DNA from: Orobanche coerulescens
Lineage: Eukaryota; Streptophyta; Magnoliopsida; Lamiales; Orobanchaceae
Reading direction: 5' to 3'
NCBI GenBank assembly: GCA_033398695.1
Contig: CM065812.1
Location: 141,304,858-141,368,857, forward strand
Length of the DNA stretch: 64,000 nucleotides
The translations under genes and the position numbers were made by a program. Below are positions 21,632-32,511 of this stretch, one piece after another. Under the pieces are notes generated by a model. It was given only the letters and a program-made list of their open reading frames with translations. It searched no databases and was not told the origin of the DNA. Position 1 is the stretch's first letter, and each line of letters starts with the position of its first letter.

Positions 21632-23391
21632 ATGGATACTTCTATGATTAACAAAGTCCCTATGTTCTCTATTAACGAATTTGACGATGGAGAATTAGAA
21701 TGGAAGCTCATCTTGCGGCAATGCACGAAGAGATGATTTTGTTATACAGGATGGTCCTATCAAGATCATGAAGGTCAATCCGGCCGCAAGGATTGAGGGC
21801 CAAGCCCATCCGAAATGCTCGAGAAAGAACGCGAGCAATGGACAACCGATGAAAGGAAGCGAGCCAATCTCGACAACGTGGCTAAGAACGCGTTATTTGT
21901 CACTCTTGACAAAGGCACGTTCTCAAAGGTAAAGAGATACAAAGCGACAAAGAAATGCAGGATAAACTCAAGTTAATTTGTGAGGAACCGAGCTCTCAAA
22001 AGAAAACAAGATTTCAAAACTTACTCAAGAATTTGAATCTTTTGAAATGAAACCAACGGAAACACTTGAGGAACTTGACCTCAGTTCTTGGTATTGTTGG
22101 TGAACTTGAAGCGTTGGGCAAGATTTACACCCAAAAGGAGAAGAACTTAAAAATTTTGGATCTCTCCCACGATGGGACATTAAGACCACGGCTATGCGTG
22201 TATCCTGTAATCTTAATGAAATAACCACTTTGATCTCTTCTCGACCTTAAAGCCTTTGAGTATGACATTGTGAGAGAGAAAGTCAAGAATCTCCTTCAAA
22301 GGTCACAGCTCTCGCCATTGTATCGAAGTCGACACGGCATGCCTAGCTCGTCGAAGCCCGGTCACAAGAATCTTGTGATGTGGACGACATCCTGTCACAA
22401 GATGAAATGGCGCTTCTAATGCATAAATTCAAAAAGTTCATCAAACGATCTGGAAAGACTCCTACAGCCCAAACTCAACAAGGTAAATGCAGAAACATCA
22501 TCCGTGATGCTAACTCGTGTTATAACTGCAGGAAACCAGGCCATTATGCAAACAAATGTCCTCATCCCAAAGTCCAAAGATTGCCTGAGGCCGAGCAACA
22601 AGAGAGAGATGAAAGAAGACGTGCTTGGAAAGACAAGCTCAAGGCCCTGATTGGAGAATCAGAAGCCTCCCCCACACCATCCAAATCAGCAGAATGTCTT
22701 CAGGTGGTCACTGAAAGTGATTCATCTGACGATGAGTTCGATGATAAAGCATATATGTGCTTTATGGCCAAAGATGTTCCAGAAGGAGAAGACAGCGACG
22801 ATGAGGTAAGCTCAACCTCAGTTATTCCACCTAAATATGTCTCTTGATTGTGAAACCAGCAAGGTCGATTTTGAAAAACTCATGGAGAGGAATCATCAAC
22901 TTGCTCATGAACTAAATGAGGTTAAAACCCATAATGAGAGCAAGACAAATGATTTAGTTCTACTGCAAACCAAAATCACAACTCTCGAGAAGCGAGAAAC
23001 TGAACTTGAGACCATTCTGAAGTCTTTTGAAAAATCGTCCAAAAGAATGGAAGAAATTCTAAGCACTGGGCAACATGCTCATGATAAAAGTGGCTTAGGA
23101 TACAGCTCATGTTCGAATAAAGGTAAAACTAGTACTGTGTTCGTCAAGAGTGTGGAACACATTCCAGAATCGGAAGATACTCCTAGTCCCATAAAGGAAC
23201 CTGCTGTACCGAGAAAACCGAAGGCTGTCATTCCGCCTCCACAACTCTACTATTCGAGACAGTGGAACCAACAGCCACTCAGAAGGCGTAATCTAAAGCA
23301 TGCTCCACAAGCATATCATCAAAGTCGGCAGTCATTCAGAAAGAAGACGGTATCCAACCACCAAAGGCCCGCACAGCAGTACACTCAGTAA
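21632..23391 (+). pseudogene. C gag (copia-type), frameshifted
   Basis: The start is taken as the ATG at 21632 (MDTSMINKVPMFSINEF). The copia gag body must be read in changing frames (DGPIKIMKVNP, REQWTTDERKRANLDNVAKNA, SFEMKPTETLEELD) to about 22380. The frame 22380-22847 has a CCHC zinc knuckle C-x2-C-x4-H-x4-C at 22518-22559 and an acidic serine-rich tail. The frame 22837-23391 encodes a heptad-like coiled coil (EKLMERNHQLAHELNEVK, TTLEKRETELETILKSFEK) and a basic proline-rich end. A long gag with a coiled coil after the zinc knuckle is usual in Sireviruses. Confidence 0.82.
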
Positions 23392-26300
23392 AGTGCGCCT
23401 AGGTATTCGATACAGGAGCCCCGTTATCCCTCAAGACAGCAGATGCCAGTTCAGTATCAACAACAGCATTGGGAATCCAACTGGAGACCCAGAAGACAAG
23501 CTGTTTGGCCCAGGAAAATGGCTCCACCTCCTAGACGGCACTCGTACTGGAATAATAATAATAACCCTGAATTTTACATGCATAGTAATTATCATGATTA
23601 TAACAACTACGGATATGCTCCCCGTAGATATCGCAACACTGTACCAAGTACATCCTACAGTAAACCAATTGCTGTCAGGAAAATCTGGGTACCTAAAGAA
23701 ACTAACATATATGGACCCAAAAATCAAAGGGGACCTAAATCTACCTAATTTCTTTGTTACAGGACATTCTAGAGGAGGATACCTAGTACTTCGATAGTGG
23801 ATGTTCTCGTCACATGACTGGAGACAGGAGCAAACTATCTGATTTTGTAGAAGGTCGCGGTCCAAAAGTTCGCTTCGGTGATAAGTCTAAAGGAAGAACA
23901 AGAGGGAAAGGAAACCTACTTGTCGGGAAATTCAAGGTCACCGATGTTGCATATGTTGAAGGCTTACAGTATAATCTACTTAGTATTAGCCAGTTCTGTG
24001 ATAAACAGTTCTCGGTGAAGTTCTATATAGATCGCTGTAGAGTCAAGAACACCCAAACCAAGGAAGTTGTGCTTAGAGGAAGCAGATCAGGTAATATGTA
24101 CATTGCTGACTGGAAGCCTATGAGCTCCTCAATTCCACGTTTTGTTGCCAAAGGCACTGCAGATCTTAGCTGGCTATGGCACAAGAGGATGTCTCACGTC
24201 AACTTCAAGACGATCAACAAGCTTTCAAGACAGGGTATGGTTAGAGGTTTGCCAGATGTGTCATTCAAGAAGGACAGCGTCTGCGGACCATGCCAGAAAG
24301 GCAAGCAAATCAAGGCAACCCTGAAAAGCAAATCCTACCTTTCAACCCAAAGAGTGTTGGAAATGCTACACATGGATCTCTACGGTCATGTAGACCCAGT
24401 AAGTTTGGGAGGTAAGAAATATTGCATGGTTGTTGTTGATGATTATTCCAGGTATGCTTGGACGATCTTTCTTAGCAAGAAGAAGGAAACAACATCAAGG
24501 CTGCCCGAGCTCCTGAGGAAGTTGCAAAATGAAAAAGCGTCAAGTATCGTGTGCATTCGTTCCGACAGAGGTACTGAATTTACTAACCGCTTTATAGAGC
24601 AATACTGTTCGGAGAATGGCATACAACACGAATACTCAGCTGCCCGTACACCTCAACAAAATGGTGTTGCCGAGCGAAAGAATAGGACGTTGAAAGAAGC
24701 AACAAGGACAATGATTGCCGCAAGCAAATTGCCACAGCGTTTACGGGTGAAGCAACCAATACAGCGTGCTACACTCAAAACCGCTGTATCGTCAACAAGC
24801 ACCACAACAAAACAGCTTACGAGGTATGGAATAACAAAACTCCATTAGTTTCGTATTTTCACATTTTTGGATGCAGGTGTTACGTATTGAACAATGGGAA
24901 GGACCAACTTAGAACCTTTGATGAAAAATCAGATGAAGGAATATTCGTAGGATACTCCTCCGTCAGCAAAGCTTTCAGAATCTTTAATAAAAGGAGGCTG
25001 ACGATCGAGGAATCAGTTCATGTAGTGTTCGACGAACCACACCATGACCCTACAGGAGTAGATGATATCACTCAGGACATTCACCATCTATCTATCTTGG
25101 ATCCACCTACACCTATAGAACCTGTCGTTGATTTAGAAATCAACCCCGCAGCTGTAAGAATCGATGTGGATGAAGCTGACGCTATACAAGCTGAAGCTGT
25201 AACCACAGAAACTTTCGATACAGTATGGGATCCTGAACTAGAACCCGACCGAAGATGGTTGAGAGATCACCCGCAAGAGTTGATCATTGGAAACATTAAT
25301 GCAGGTGTTTCTACTCGTAGGAGAATACAGAGTACACAAGGAAATGTACTTTGTGCACAAGAAGAATCTAATGCTGAAGTCTCACAGTTTCCTGAATGGA
25401 AATCTCAATCCGAACTTAGGAGACTCAATATGTGCACTATCGCTGTATTCTTAGCCCTCGAACTGTTGACCATAGACGCTCTTAACAATTCTCATTGGAT
25501 AACATCTATGGAAGAAGAGCTTAACGGTTTGAAAGAAACAATGTATGGTATCTTGTACCCACGACACACCAATCGGTTATAGGAACAAAATGGGTATTTC
25601 GAAACAAAAAGCATAGAAAAGTACTTATCATAAGGAACAAATCCAGACTAGTAGCACAAGGCTATTGTCAGGAAGAAGGAATCGACTATGATGAAACCTT
25701 CGCCTGTAGCGAGACTAGAAGCCATTAGGATATTTTTAGCCTTTGCCGCCCATAAGAGTTTTATCGTATACCAAATGGACGTCAAGAGTGCTTTCCTGAA
25801 TGGAGAGCTTGCAGAAGAAGTTTATGTTGAACAACCACCAGGGTTTGCCAACACAGACGGTATCGATCTAGTTTACAGGCTAAGGAAAGCGCTGTACGGA
25901 CTTAAACAAGCCCCTAGAGCCTGGTACGAAACCCTGTCCCAGTATCTAACCAACAACGGATTTGAGAAAGGTGCTGTCGACAAAACCTTGTTCAAGATAC
26001 AGGAAGGTGATGACCTTCTAATGGTACAAATCTATGTCGATGATATTATTTTTGGTTCAACTAACCTTGCTCTATGTCAAAGGTTCTCACATCTCATGCA
26101 AAGCAAATTTGAAATGAGTATGATGGGGGAACTTAGTTATTTCCTAGGATTGCAGGTAAAGCAGTTGCCTACAGGTATATTCATCAACCAGGAGAAATAC
26201 AGCAAGGAGCTTCTCAACAAATTTGGAATGACCACTTCCAAATCCTCGCCAACCCCCATGAGCACTTCCGTGCAAATTAGTGCTGATGAAGCCGGAAAGC

Positions 26301-26983
26301 CGTTTAACCAATCACTCTACAGGAAGCTCATTGGTTCGCTCCTGTACCTAACGGCTAGCAGGCCCGATATCCAGTTTGCTGTTGGAGTGTGTGCGAGATA
26401 CCAAGTTGCACCTAAGGAATCACACTTCAATACAGCTAAACGAATCCTGAAGTACATTAAAGGAACAGTCGATGCAGGACTGTGGTATCCTAAGGAAGGC
26501 GGATTCGATTTAGTTGGATACAGAGACTCGGATCTCGGAGGCTGCAAGCTAGATAGGAAGAGTACAAGTGGAACTTGTCACTTTCTCGGACCTAGACTCG
26601 TATCTTGGTTCAGTAAGAAGCAATTGGCTAACTCTCTTTCCACGGCTGAATCAGAGTACTATGTTGCTGGTAGCTGCTGTATGCAGATCCTTTGGATGCA
26701 GCAACAACTGTCAGATTATGGAATCGATGCTAGAGAGACTCCAATCATGTGTGATAGCACGAGTGCAATTGCAATCACGCACAATCCCGTTTTGCACTCG
26801 CGCACTAAACATATCAACATGAAGCATCATTTTATCAGGAATCATGTTGAGAACAAGGATGTTCACCTGGAAAAAGTTCATACAGACATCCAGCTGGACG
26901 ACATTTTCACCAAGCCTCTCGACACGGCAAGATTCAACATGCTAAGAACAGAATTGGGAATACTACAGCCAGACTCCCTGTAA
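23392..26983 (+). pseudogene. C pol: protease, integrase, RT and RNase H (copia order)
   Basis: After an Asn/Tyr/Arg-rich gag-pol linker (23443-23748), the protease motif DSGCSRHMTGD is at about 23795-23825. The pre-integrase finger (LWHKRMSH...CGPCQKGK) and integrase catalytic segments follow (LHMDLYG, IRSDRGTEFTN, QQNGVAERKNRT). The RT has [23 protein letters not shown], the YVDD box at about 26035, and YFLGLQVKQ. RNase H follows ([29 protein letters not shown]), ending DIFTKPLD. Breaks lie near 23391, 23795, 24735, 25560 and 25700. The one at 25700 removes a base beside CCTGTAGC and throws a conserved RT block out of frame. The RNase H DSD motif reads YRDSDLGG. Confidence 0.9.
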
Positions 26984-27008
26984 GTAAATTTACTGTTTTT
27001 ACTCAACA

Positions 27009-27240
27009 ATTGAGGGGGAATGCTGTAAGACCCGTGAATACAGTATCCAACATTAATTATCTGTACACTCAGAATCATCAATACAGTACTGTAGCGAACG
27101 AAGGCATACGAATCCCACAGCTGGTGTGTGCAATAATTAAGGGGGAATACTGTAGGACCCATGAATACAGCATTAATCCAAATATTGTTGTATGGAATTT
27201 AAAACCTATTAGTACCTTTTTAAGGGGGAACGTTGTATCG
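27009..27240 (+). repeat. Repeated polypurine-tract-like units after C pol
   Basis: Three units begin with a purine run (GAGGGGGAATGCTGTA, AAGGGGGAATACTGTA, AAGGGGGAACGTTGTA) about 110-120 bp apart. The first two share a following GACCC(G/A)TGAATACAG. The true tract before the 3' LTR has the same AAAGGGGGAAAT core. Multiple tracts of this kind are a described Sirevirus trait. 27241-27759 holds no gene I can see. Confidence 0.8.
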
Positions 27241-27759
27241 ACGCGGAGAACAGCACATGCTATAGGATTTCGATTCAGTGTATAATATAATATTATTTCC
27301 TTTTTAAAATAATTTTTGTCCACGTGCCCTGTTTTTACGTCAAACGTAATGTTCATTAAATGCCTTACACGACATCTGGACAACTGAATCTCAAAAGCCG
27401 CGATGTTTTTAAATTGTTTATTATTTTTAAACCGCCGTTTTAGGCATTTAGGGTATCAACCTATGTCAGAAGTGGGACCCGCTGTATTTTAAAACCTTTT
27501 AATGGATTAGTGTACCAGTTACACTCAATCCATCTTGACCGTTGATTTCAAAATCGGTTCCCATCCCTTAAAATCTGACCATTCGTACTCTGCAAAACCC
27601 TATTTCGCCGCCCAAGTATAAAAGGACTGTATCTGCCATTGGAGACTCTTTACGCTTTCTGCAATTACAAGAGTTCTCAAGCAAACAGCCTACATATTTT
27701 CTGCATATTCACTGCAAATTTCGACTGTTTTCTTCCACCTTTGTTTTAAGAAAACATCA

Positions 27760-28752
27760 ATGGCTAGTCAATCTTCTTCCCCTGTTCTGAAGAAAACCTC
27801 CAACATCATTGATGGCCGGATCTTCTCCAAACCTGTCATCATCGAGCGTATTATCTCGGAAATCAACGACACCGAACCAATGGAGTATATCATTACTCGT
27901 CTTGAACAACAAGGTCTCTATCGCTTCGGGAGCAAAACCGCCGACAAATACGACGCCCATCTGGTTGAGGAATTCTACCTCAACGCCGCCGTTCATTTTC
28001 TGTCACTAGCCCAGGGAGGACATGTTGCTGACATCACTGCAACAGTCCAAGGAGTGCAAATATGTATCAATCGCGACCTACTCCAGAAAATCTACAGGCT
28101 GCCCGCCGACGGCCTGACCATGGACCAACTTGAGACGTTCGGGTCTCAAGAGCTTATTACCAAGTTTTATGGACTATTTACAGGGTCCAAAGTGGTTGAT
28201 ATGGTGACAACCACTTGTCACAAGAAAAATTTTCTTCTTCATTTCGTTTATCTTCATGACTTTTGTTCCAGGATCATTGAAAACCGAACCGGTGCATTCG
28301 AGATGTGCACGAATTTAAGGTTCAGGATGATGGTAGCTATTTTGACCTGTGAAAAGGTCAATTGGTGCCAAATCATTCTGAAACGTCTTCAAGAAGAGGT
28401 GTGCAAACCTGCCACCCAAAAGAAATCCTTTGGTTTAATGCTGAACTACATTCTGACGAAGTGCGGAGTGATGCAATCCGCCGACGCCAAGAAAAATAGC
28501 TCGAGGATATACTTAGGAGGTGTCAAACCCTCTGCGTATAACCAGAGCACCATGCATGCCAACCATCCGCGAACCAGGCACATGCCTATTTCTGCCAACC
28601 CAAGAGATGATACCGTGAAGGTCCCAGAAATGGAATCTTCAAAGAAGAAGCGAAAGCGTTCTCACAGCAAGAAACACTCTGCTGGTGAGAAGTCCAAGAA
28701 GAGACTCAGGAGGCTCTCAAAAATCAAAGCCAAGCACTCCGAGGATGTCTAG
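27760..28752 (+). CDS. C post-pol ORF, first part (env-like position)
   Basis: An unbroken 330-codon frame starting MASQSSSPVLKKTSNIIDGR. The N-terminal two thirds look globular (GLYRFGSKTADKYDAHLVEEFY, LLQKIYRLPADGLTMDQLE, LRFRMMVAILTCEKVNWCQI) and resemble the plant transposon-associated proteins often found beside retroelement pol genes. The last 45 residues are extremely basic (SKKKRKRSHSKKHSAGEKSK), suggesting nuclear or nucleic-acid binding. No signal peptide or membrane segment is evident. It ends at a single TAG and the next frame continues in phase. Its place matches the env-like gene of Sireviruses, but envelope function is not shown. Confidence 0.72.
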   Translation: MASQSSSPVLKKTSNIIDGRIFSKPVIIERIISEINDTEPMEYIITRLEQQGLYRFGSKTADKYDAHLVEEFYLNAAVHFLSLAQGGHVADITATVQGVQICINRDLLQKIYRLPADGLTMDQLETFGSQELITKFYGLFTGSKVVDMVTTTCHKKNFLLHFVYLHDFCSRIIENRTGAFEMCTNLRFRMMVAILTCEKVNWCQIILKRLQEEVCKPATQKKSFGLMLNYILTKCGVMQSADAKKNSSRIYLGGVKPSAYNQSTMHANHPRTRHMPISANPRDDTVKVPEMESSKKKRKRSHSKKHSAGEKSKKRLRRLSKIKAKHSEDV

Positions 28753-30864
28753 CCCGTGGCGCAACCCACTGATGAAGAACCCCAGGGCCCAACCCCTGTG
28801 GAAGAGGTGTCTCCTACTGCATCGACAGTAGATCCCGAGCCTTTGGCGGCTACGACGGATATAGAGACATCTGCCAACGCTCAAGACTTTAGCGAGTCGG
28901 CTGCCCATTCGGAGCCAAAAGCTACTTCTCCTCTGCGGGATCCCACACCCGTGCAGGATCCAATTTCCTTCGGGGCACCATCCCCTGCAAGGAGTCCATC
29001 TTCCGTACAGGATCCCATACCTGTACCGGAATCCCTCGAAACAGCGTCTCCAGACGTTATTCGAAGTCCCTTCCGTGACTCGATCATAAATCAAACACTT
29101 CTTTCGGTTCAAATTGAACACGCGTACGAAAGATTTCTGCAATGGAAAGGCTATAGGCTAGCTCCGTACGATACACTGTACAACTGGAGCGAATGGAGCC
29201 ACGAAGAGCGATTCGTCTCCGAAGTAACAGACTCAACTGAAATTGAGGCCCTGCTTCGATGGGACAACGCCTCTTGCAAGGATCTCATTGAAAGCCACCT
29301 GCTGCACAAATCTGACGCCAGAAGGAAAGGAAAGAAGAAGTCAGAGGATTCTCCCATTAATCCAAAAGATGACGACGATCATGACTCAGACGACGACGAC
29401 GATGCTCTACAAGCAGGTCTGAGAATGAGCCGTGAAGAGGCTGAAGCCCGAGACGCCTCTCCACCAAGAATAGACGAAGGGCCTTCTACCCAAGCCAATC
29501 CTCCTTCGCCACAGCCGGAGAACATTCCCGACCAAGAGGAATCAGTCCCTCCAGTCGAGGAAGTTCAAGAAATTTTGGAACAGGCACCCGAGCCTGCTGC
29601 GACCGAAGAAGCTATTCCTGCAAACCAACAGGAGGATTCAGTCCCTCCTGCATCCATATCTGCCGAAGAACCTTCGCCACAGGACTCTTCTGAACCAACT
29701 GTCGCCGAACCACAGGAAGCTGCTCCCGCCCCTGCAACCTTGGAATCCGAGGACGGTAACGAACCTGAGGATGTCCAACTTACTTCACATCCATCCGTGA
29801 ATGTAAGAAGGTTGAACGGCGCTGCAGACTTCGCCCAGCCTGACTCTCCGATCTCTGCTGCACGAAAAGAGCGCCTGCGAGCTCTTGGCCTTCAGACTGT
29901 ATTTATCCAAGATGCAGTAAACGCTCTTTCTTCCGTTGAAAAGGCACTGAATTGGATGCACACCTCTGCCGTAGAAGAAATGACCACTCTTCAACACGAA
30001 GTATCTCGAGTTTTCGACGCATTCATCCTTTTGCCAGAAGTTTTCAAGCAAGCCTTGAAGATCATGGAAGATAAACAGGAGCAACTGCTGAAGGAGGAAG
30101 CTACAAAGACAAGGATTGCTGAAGCCAAGACTGCCTGTGCAATGATCGAGAACAGCTCTCAACTGCGTGCTCACGACAAATGCATTCAAGAAATGTCGCA
30201 GACTCTTTCCTCCCTTGTTGAAAGAATGACCAGCATCGAGACCAAACAGGACGCCGCTCTTGAAATCCTGCAAAGTCTTGATGAAGCCAAAAAGGGGGAA
30301 GAGGCACGAGAAGCTGCAAGGAGAATAAGGATGCAACAAGAAAGGGAATTTGAGGCTGCTCAGAACAGTATCACTGCCGAATTGAACAAGCTAGCACCTC
30401 AATCCCAAAGTTTTAAAATTTCAGGCTCCAGACCGGAATTCCATGACCCAAATGTCCCTTGGCAAACTCTTATTCAAAGACCTTCGGAAATACGTCTGCC
30501 GACCAACCGCAACCCAACTGCCGACGAAGTGAAGCACTGGAGGAAGAATGAACTGATGAGATATTTTGTCAGACTCATCAGGGAATCCGCCATCTTCAAA
30601 AATTATAAAACGTTAGCGGAAGCGGCAGATAAGTTTACGAAGATGCTAGAAGAAGGTAAACTCCCTCTCCAAATCGAAATGAAATCAAAACATAGAAGAG
30701 GAGATCGGGTCACCCATCCAGAAGATTGGATACTTGCCTTTGATCGTTCATATGAAGGAAGAGCGATATACCAGGATCGAGGCAATGATTCACTTCAAAA
30801 CTGGTGGCGCGGCACCGAGAATGAACAAGGAAAAAGACCATGGAGGCATGCAGATTATAGATAA
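28753..30864 (+). CDS. C post-pol ORF, second part, in frame after one TAG
   Basis: A 703-codon open frame in the same phase as the ORF before it; the TAG at 28750-28752 is the only stop between them. There is no ATG near its start, so it is probably made by read-through or the stop is a mutation or error. The first 370 residues are acidic and proline/serine-rich (repeated PSPVQDP and EEPSPQ-like blocks, an Asp run near 29370-29405). The rest is helical with coiled-coil character (VNALSSVEKALNWMHTS, MSQTLSSLVERMTSIETK). The tail is charged. No transmembrane span is convincing. Long coiled coils are reported in Sirevirus env-like proteins. Confidence 0.7.
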   Translation, partial: PVAQPTDEEPQGPTPVEEVSPTASTVDPEPLAATTDIETSANAQDFSESAAHSEPKATSPLRDPTPVQDPISFGAPSPARSPSSVQDPIPVPESLETASPDVIRSPFRDSIINQTLLSVQIEHAYERFLQWKGYRLAPYDTLYNWSEWSHEERFVSEVTDSTEIEALLRWDNASCKDLIESHLLHKSDARRKGKKKSEDSPINPKDDDDHDSDDDDDALQAGLRMSREEAEARDASPPRIDEGPSTQANPPSPQPENIPDQEESVPPVEEVQEILEQAPEPAATEEAIPANQQEDSVPPASISAEEPSPQDSSEPTVAEPQEAAPAPATLESEDGNEPEDVQLTSHPSVNVRRLNGAADFAQPDSPISAARKERLRALGLQTVFIQDAVNALSSVEKALNWMHTSAVEEMTTLQHEVSRVFDAFILLPEVFKQALKIMEDKQEQLLKEEATKTRIAEAKTACAMIENSSQLRAHDKCIQEMSQTLSSLVERMTSIETKQDAALEILQSLDEAKKGEEAREAARRIRMQQEREFEAAQNSITAELNKLAPQSQSFKISGSRPEFHDPNVPWQTLIQRPSEIRLPTNRNPTADEVKHWRKNELMRYFVRLIRESAIFKNYKTLAEAADKFTKMLEEGKLPLQIEMKSKHRRGDRVTHPEDWILAFDRSYEGRAIYQDRGNDSLQNWWRGTENEQGKRPWRHADYR

Positions 30865-31365
30865 AGAGCTGAAATTTATGTATATTATTTTTGTTTTTGT
30901 AATTTCTATTCGAAACAGCAAACTTTGTACTCAATCATTTTATCAATAAAAACCGTTTGTTTGTCTTGAAAGATTACAACTCGTAATCTACTGTGTTAAT
31001 ATATGATTATTTAAAATTGTTTGATAGGAATCTCAAGTTAGATAAACTTGATTGAAAAATAAGCTGTACGAACTAGTCTACGAACAGTTCATAATTTCAG
31101 TTGTAAACTTAGAATACATTGTAAGATTGTGCCTGCGCGCCAATCATAGGCTTAAGTTGTAATAAATCTCAAACTGTATCGAACATGCCTGCGAGCAGTT
31201 CATTATTGTAGACTAAGTCACTAAGTCAGACCTATTGACAAAAGACCAAGAAATCTGCCAGAAGTCATCAAAGAAGAATGCCTCATAAAGAAGGTTTTGG
31301 CATCATCAAGAAGACTCGAAGAGTTAAGTAAGAAGGTCTTGGCAAATTGTCAAAAAGGGGGAAAT
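30865..31365 (+). other. C 3' non-coding region and polypurine tract
   Basis: AT-rich and without a gene. One more CTGTATCGA lies near 31168. The purine tract AAAAAGGGGGAAAT at about 31352-31365 ends exactly at the 3' LTR. Confidence 0.8.
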
Positions 31366-32506
31366 TGTTGGGAAAACAAAGACCCTGTATCGAAACAGCC
31401 GGGATACTCGAATCCCTGTATCGAATGTTATTTAGAGGTTTTGACATATATGCCAATCCGTATACAGTAAGGAAACTGTATCGAGGCTTCAAGGCTTTAT
31501 CCTGTATCGAAGACCCGCCTTGAATCGGCATTAGTGAAGCTCGTCGATCTGCAAGAAGACTTATAAAAGACCAAGTATGGAAAGCTGTCTCGATGCTCAA
31601 AATACGGTCATCTTCCATATTCACAAAAGGACAAGAAAGAACACAAGTCAAGTCCCGTTGAACAAAGAAGTATTTAAATACTCAAGGATAAAGTATTTAA
31701 ATCGCGCCTTCAGATCTTCAGAATCCCGCGAAATCCAGATCATGTCATATTCCCGTTGAAGGAAATCTTATTCAAACGGATACATCTCAACGGATACTTT
31801 CTTCAGAGACTATATATATCCTATGAAGACATTGAAGATCAGTTACCAACCCAAGTAACCTAATACTCAAGCTATCAAAGTTATCATCCGAGCAAACATA
31901 TCTCCAAAGCATACTGCAAGTTAGAACGAAAGAGATATACAGTGCTCAACATCAAGAACAGCCATCATCAGCTCAAGAACTTCAAAGCTGCTGTTCTTAC
32001 CTGGTTACCTACCTTTTACCTCTATGTAAAAACCGAGCTCTGTGTGAACTCAACAAGTTATTCTGACCTGTGTGGGACAAATAAGGACGAAGCTTTGGAA
32101 CTGTGTGTGAAGAAGCCAGTCAAGAAGGAAGCTTTAACCAATCTGTGTGAACGGTTGAAAGTGACGTTCTTTGTATCAATCTGTGTGAACGATACAAGGA
32201 TAGGTTTGTTTATAATTACGTAGTTGTGTACGCAGTAATTATAATAAACTTTTTACTCCTGTGTGGAGGACCAGTGGACGTAGAGGGGTTTACCTCGAAC
32301 CACTTAAATTACTGTGTCATTTACCTTCAGCTTTTACTGTTTTAAAATTACTGTGATATATTAAGTATACACCAAATACTTCGTTGTTGTATCCACGGCA
32401 ACTAACTGTATCCAAGACTTCCGCTACGCACTCAGATTTAGATTCCGTACAGTTTTTTGTTCAAACTATTTTCCAAACTGTATCCAGTATACTTAAGTGG
32501 CCAACA
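31366..32506 (+). repeat. C 3' LTR
   Basis: Starts TGTTGGGAAAAC and ends GTGGCCAACA, the pair of 20374-21520. Keeps ACTG where the 5' LTR reads CTTG at several places (32316-32355 against 21321-21367). Confidence 0.95.
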
Positions 32507-32511
32507 CAATA

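Larger units (their letters stand above)
20374..32506 (+). mobile_element. C: Sirevirus-like Ty1/copia retrotransposon with post-pol ORFs
   Basis: A 12.1-kb element flanked by CAATA (20369-20373, 32507-32511), in the fourth nesting level. In order: LTR 20374-21520, tRNA-iMet primer site, gag with zinc knuckle, protease, integrase, RT and RNase H (copia order) to 26983, repeated purine-tract-like units at 27009-27240, two in-frame ORFs split by one TAG (27760-30864), purine tract 31353-31365, and LTR 31366-32506. A large element with a long ORF after pol and multiple polypurine-like units is characteristic of Sireviruses (Maximus/SIRE). Several frameshifts occur in gag-pol. Confidence 0.93.

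Noticed and set aside
28753..30864. Calling the C post-pol protein a true viral envelope
   Set aside because: No signal peptide, membrane span or fusion motif could be seen; only position and coiled-coil character support env-like.
27757..30934. Antisense frames opposite the C post-pol ORFs
   Set aside because: Short and overlapping the two long sense frames, which have coherent composition and position.
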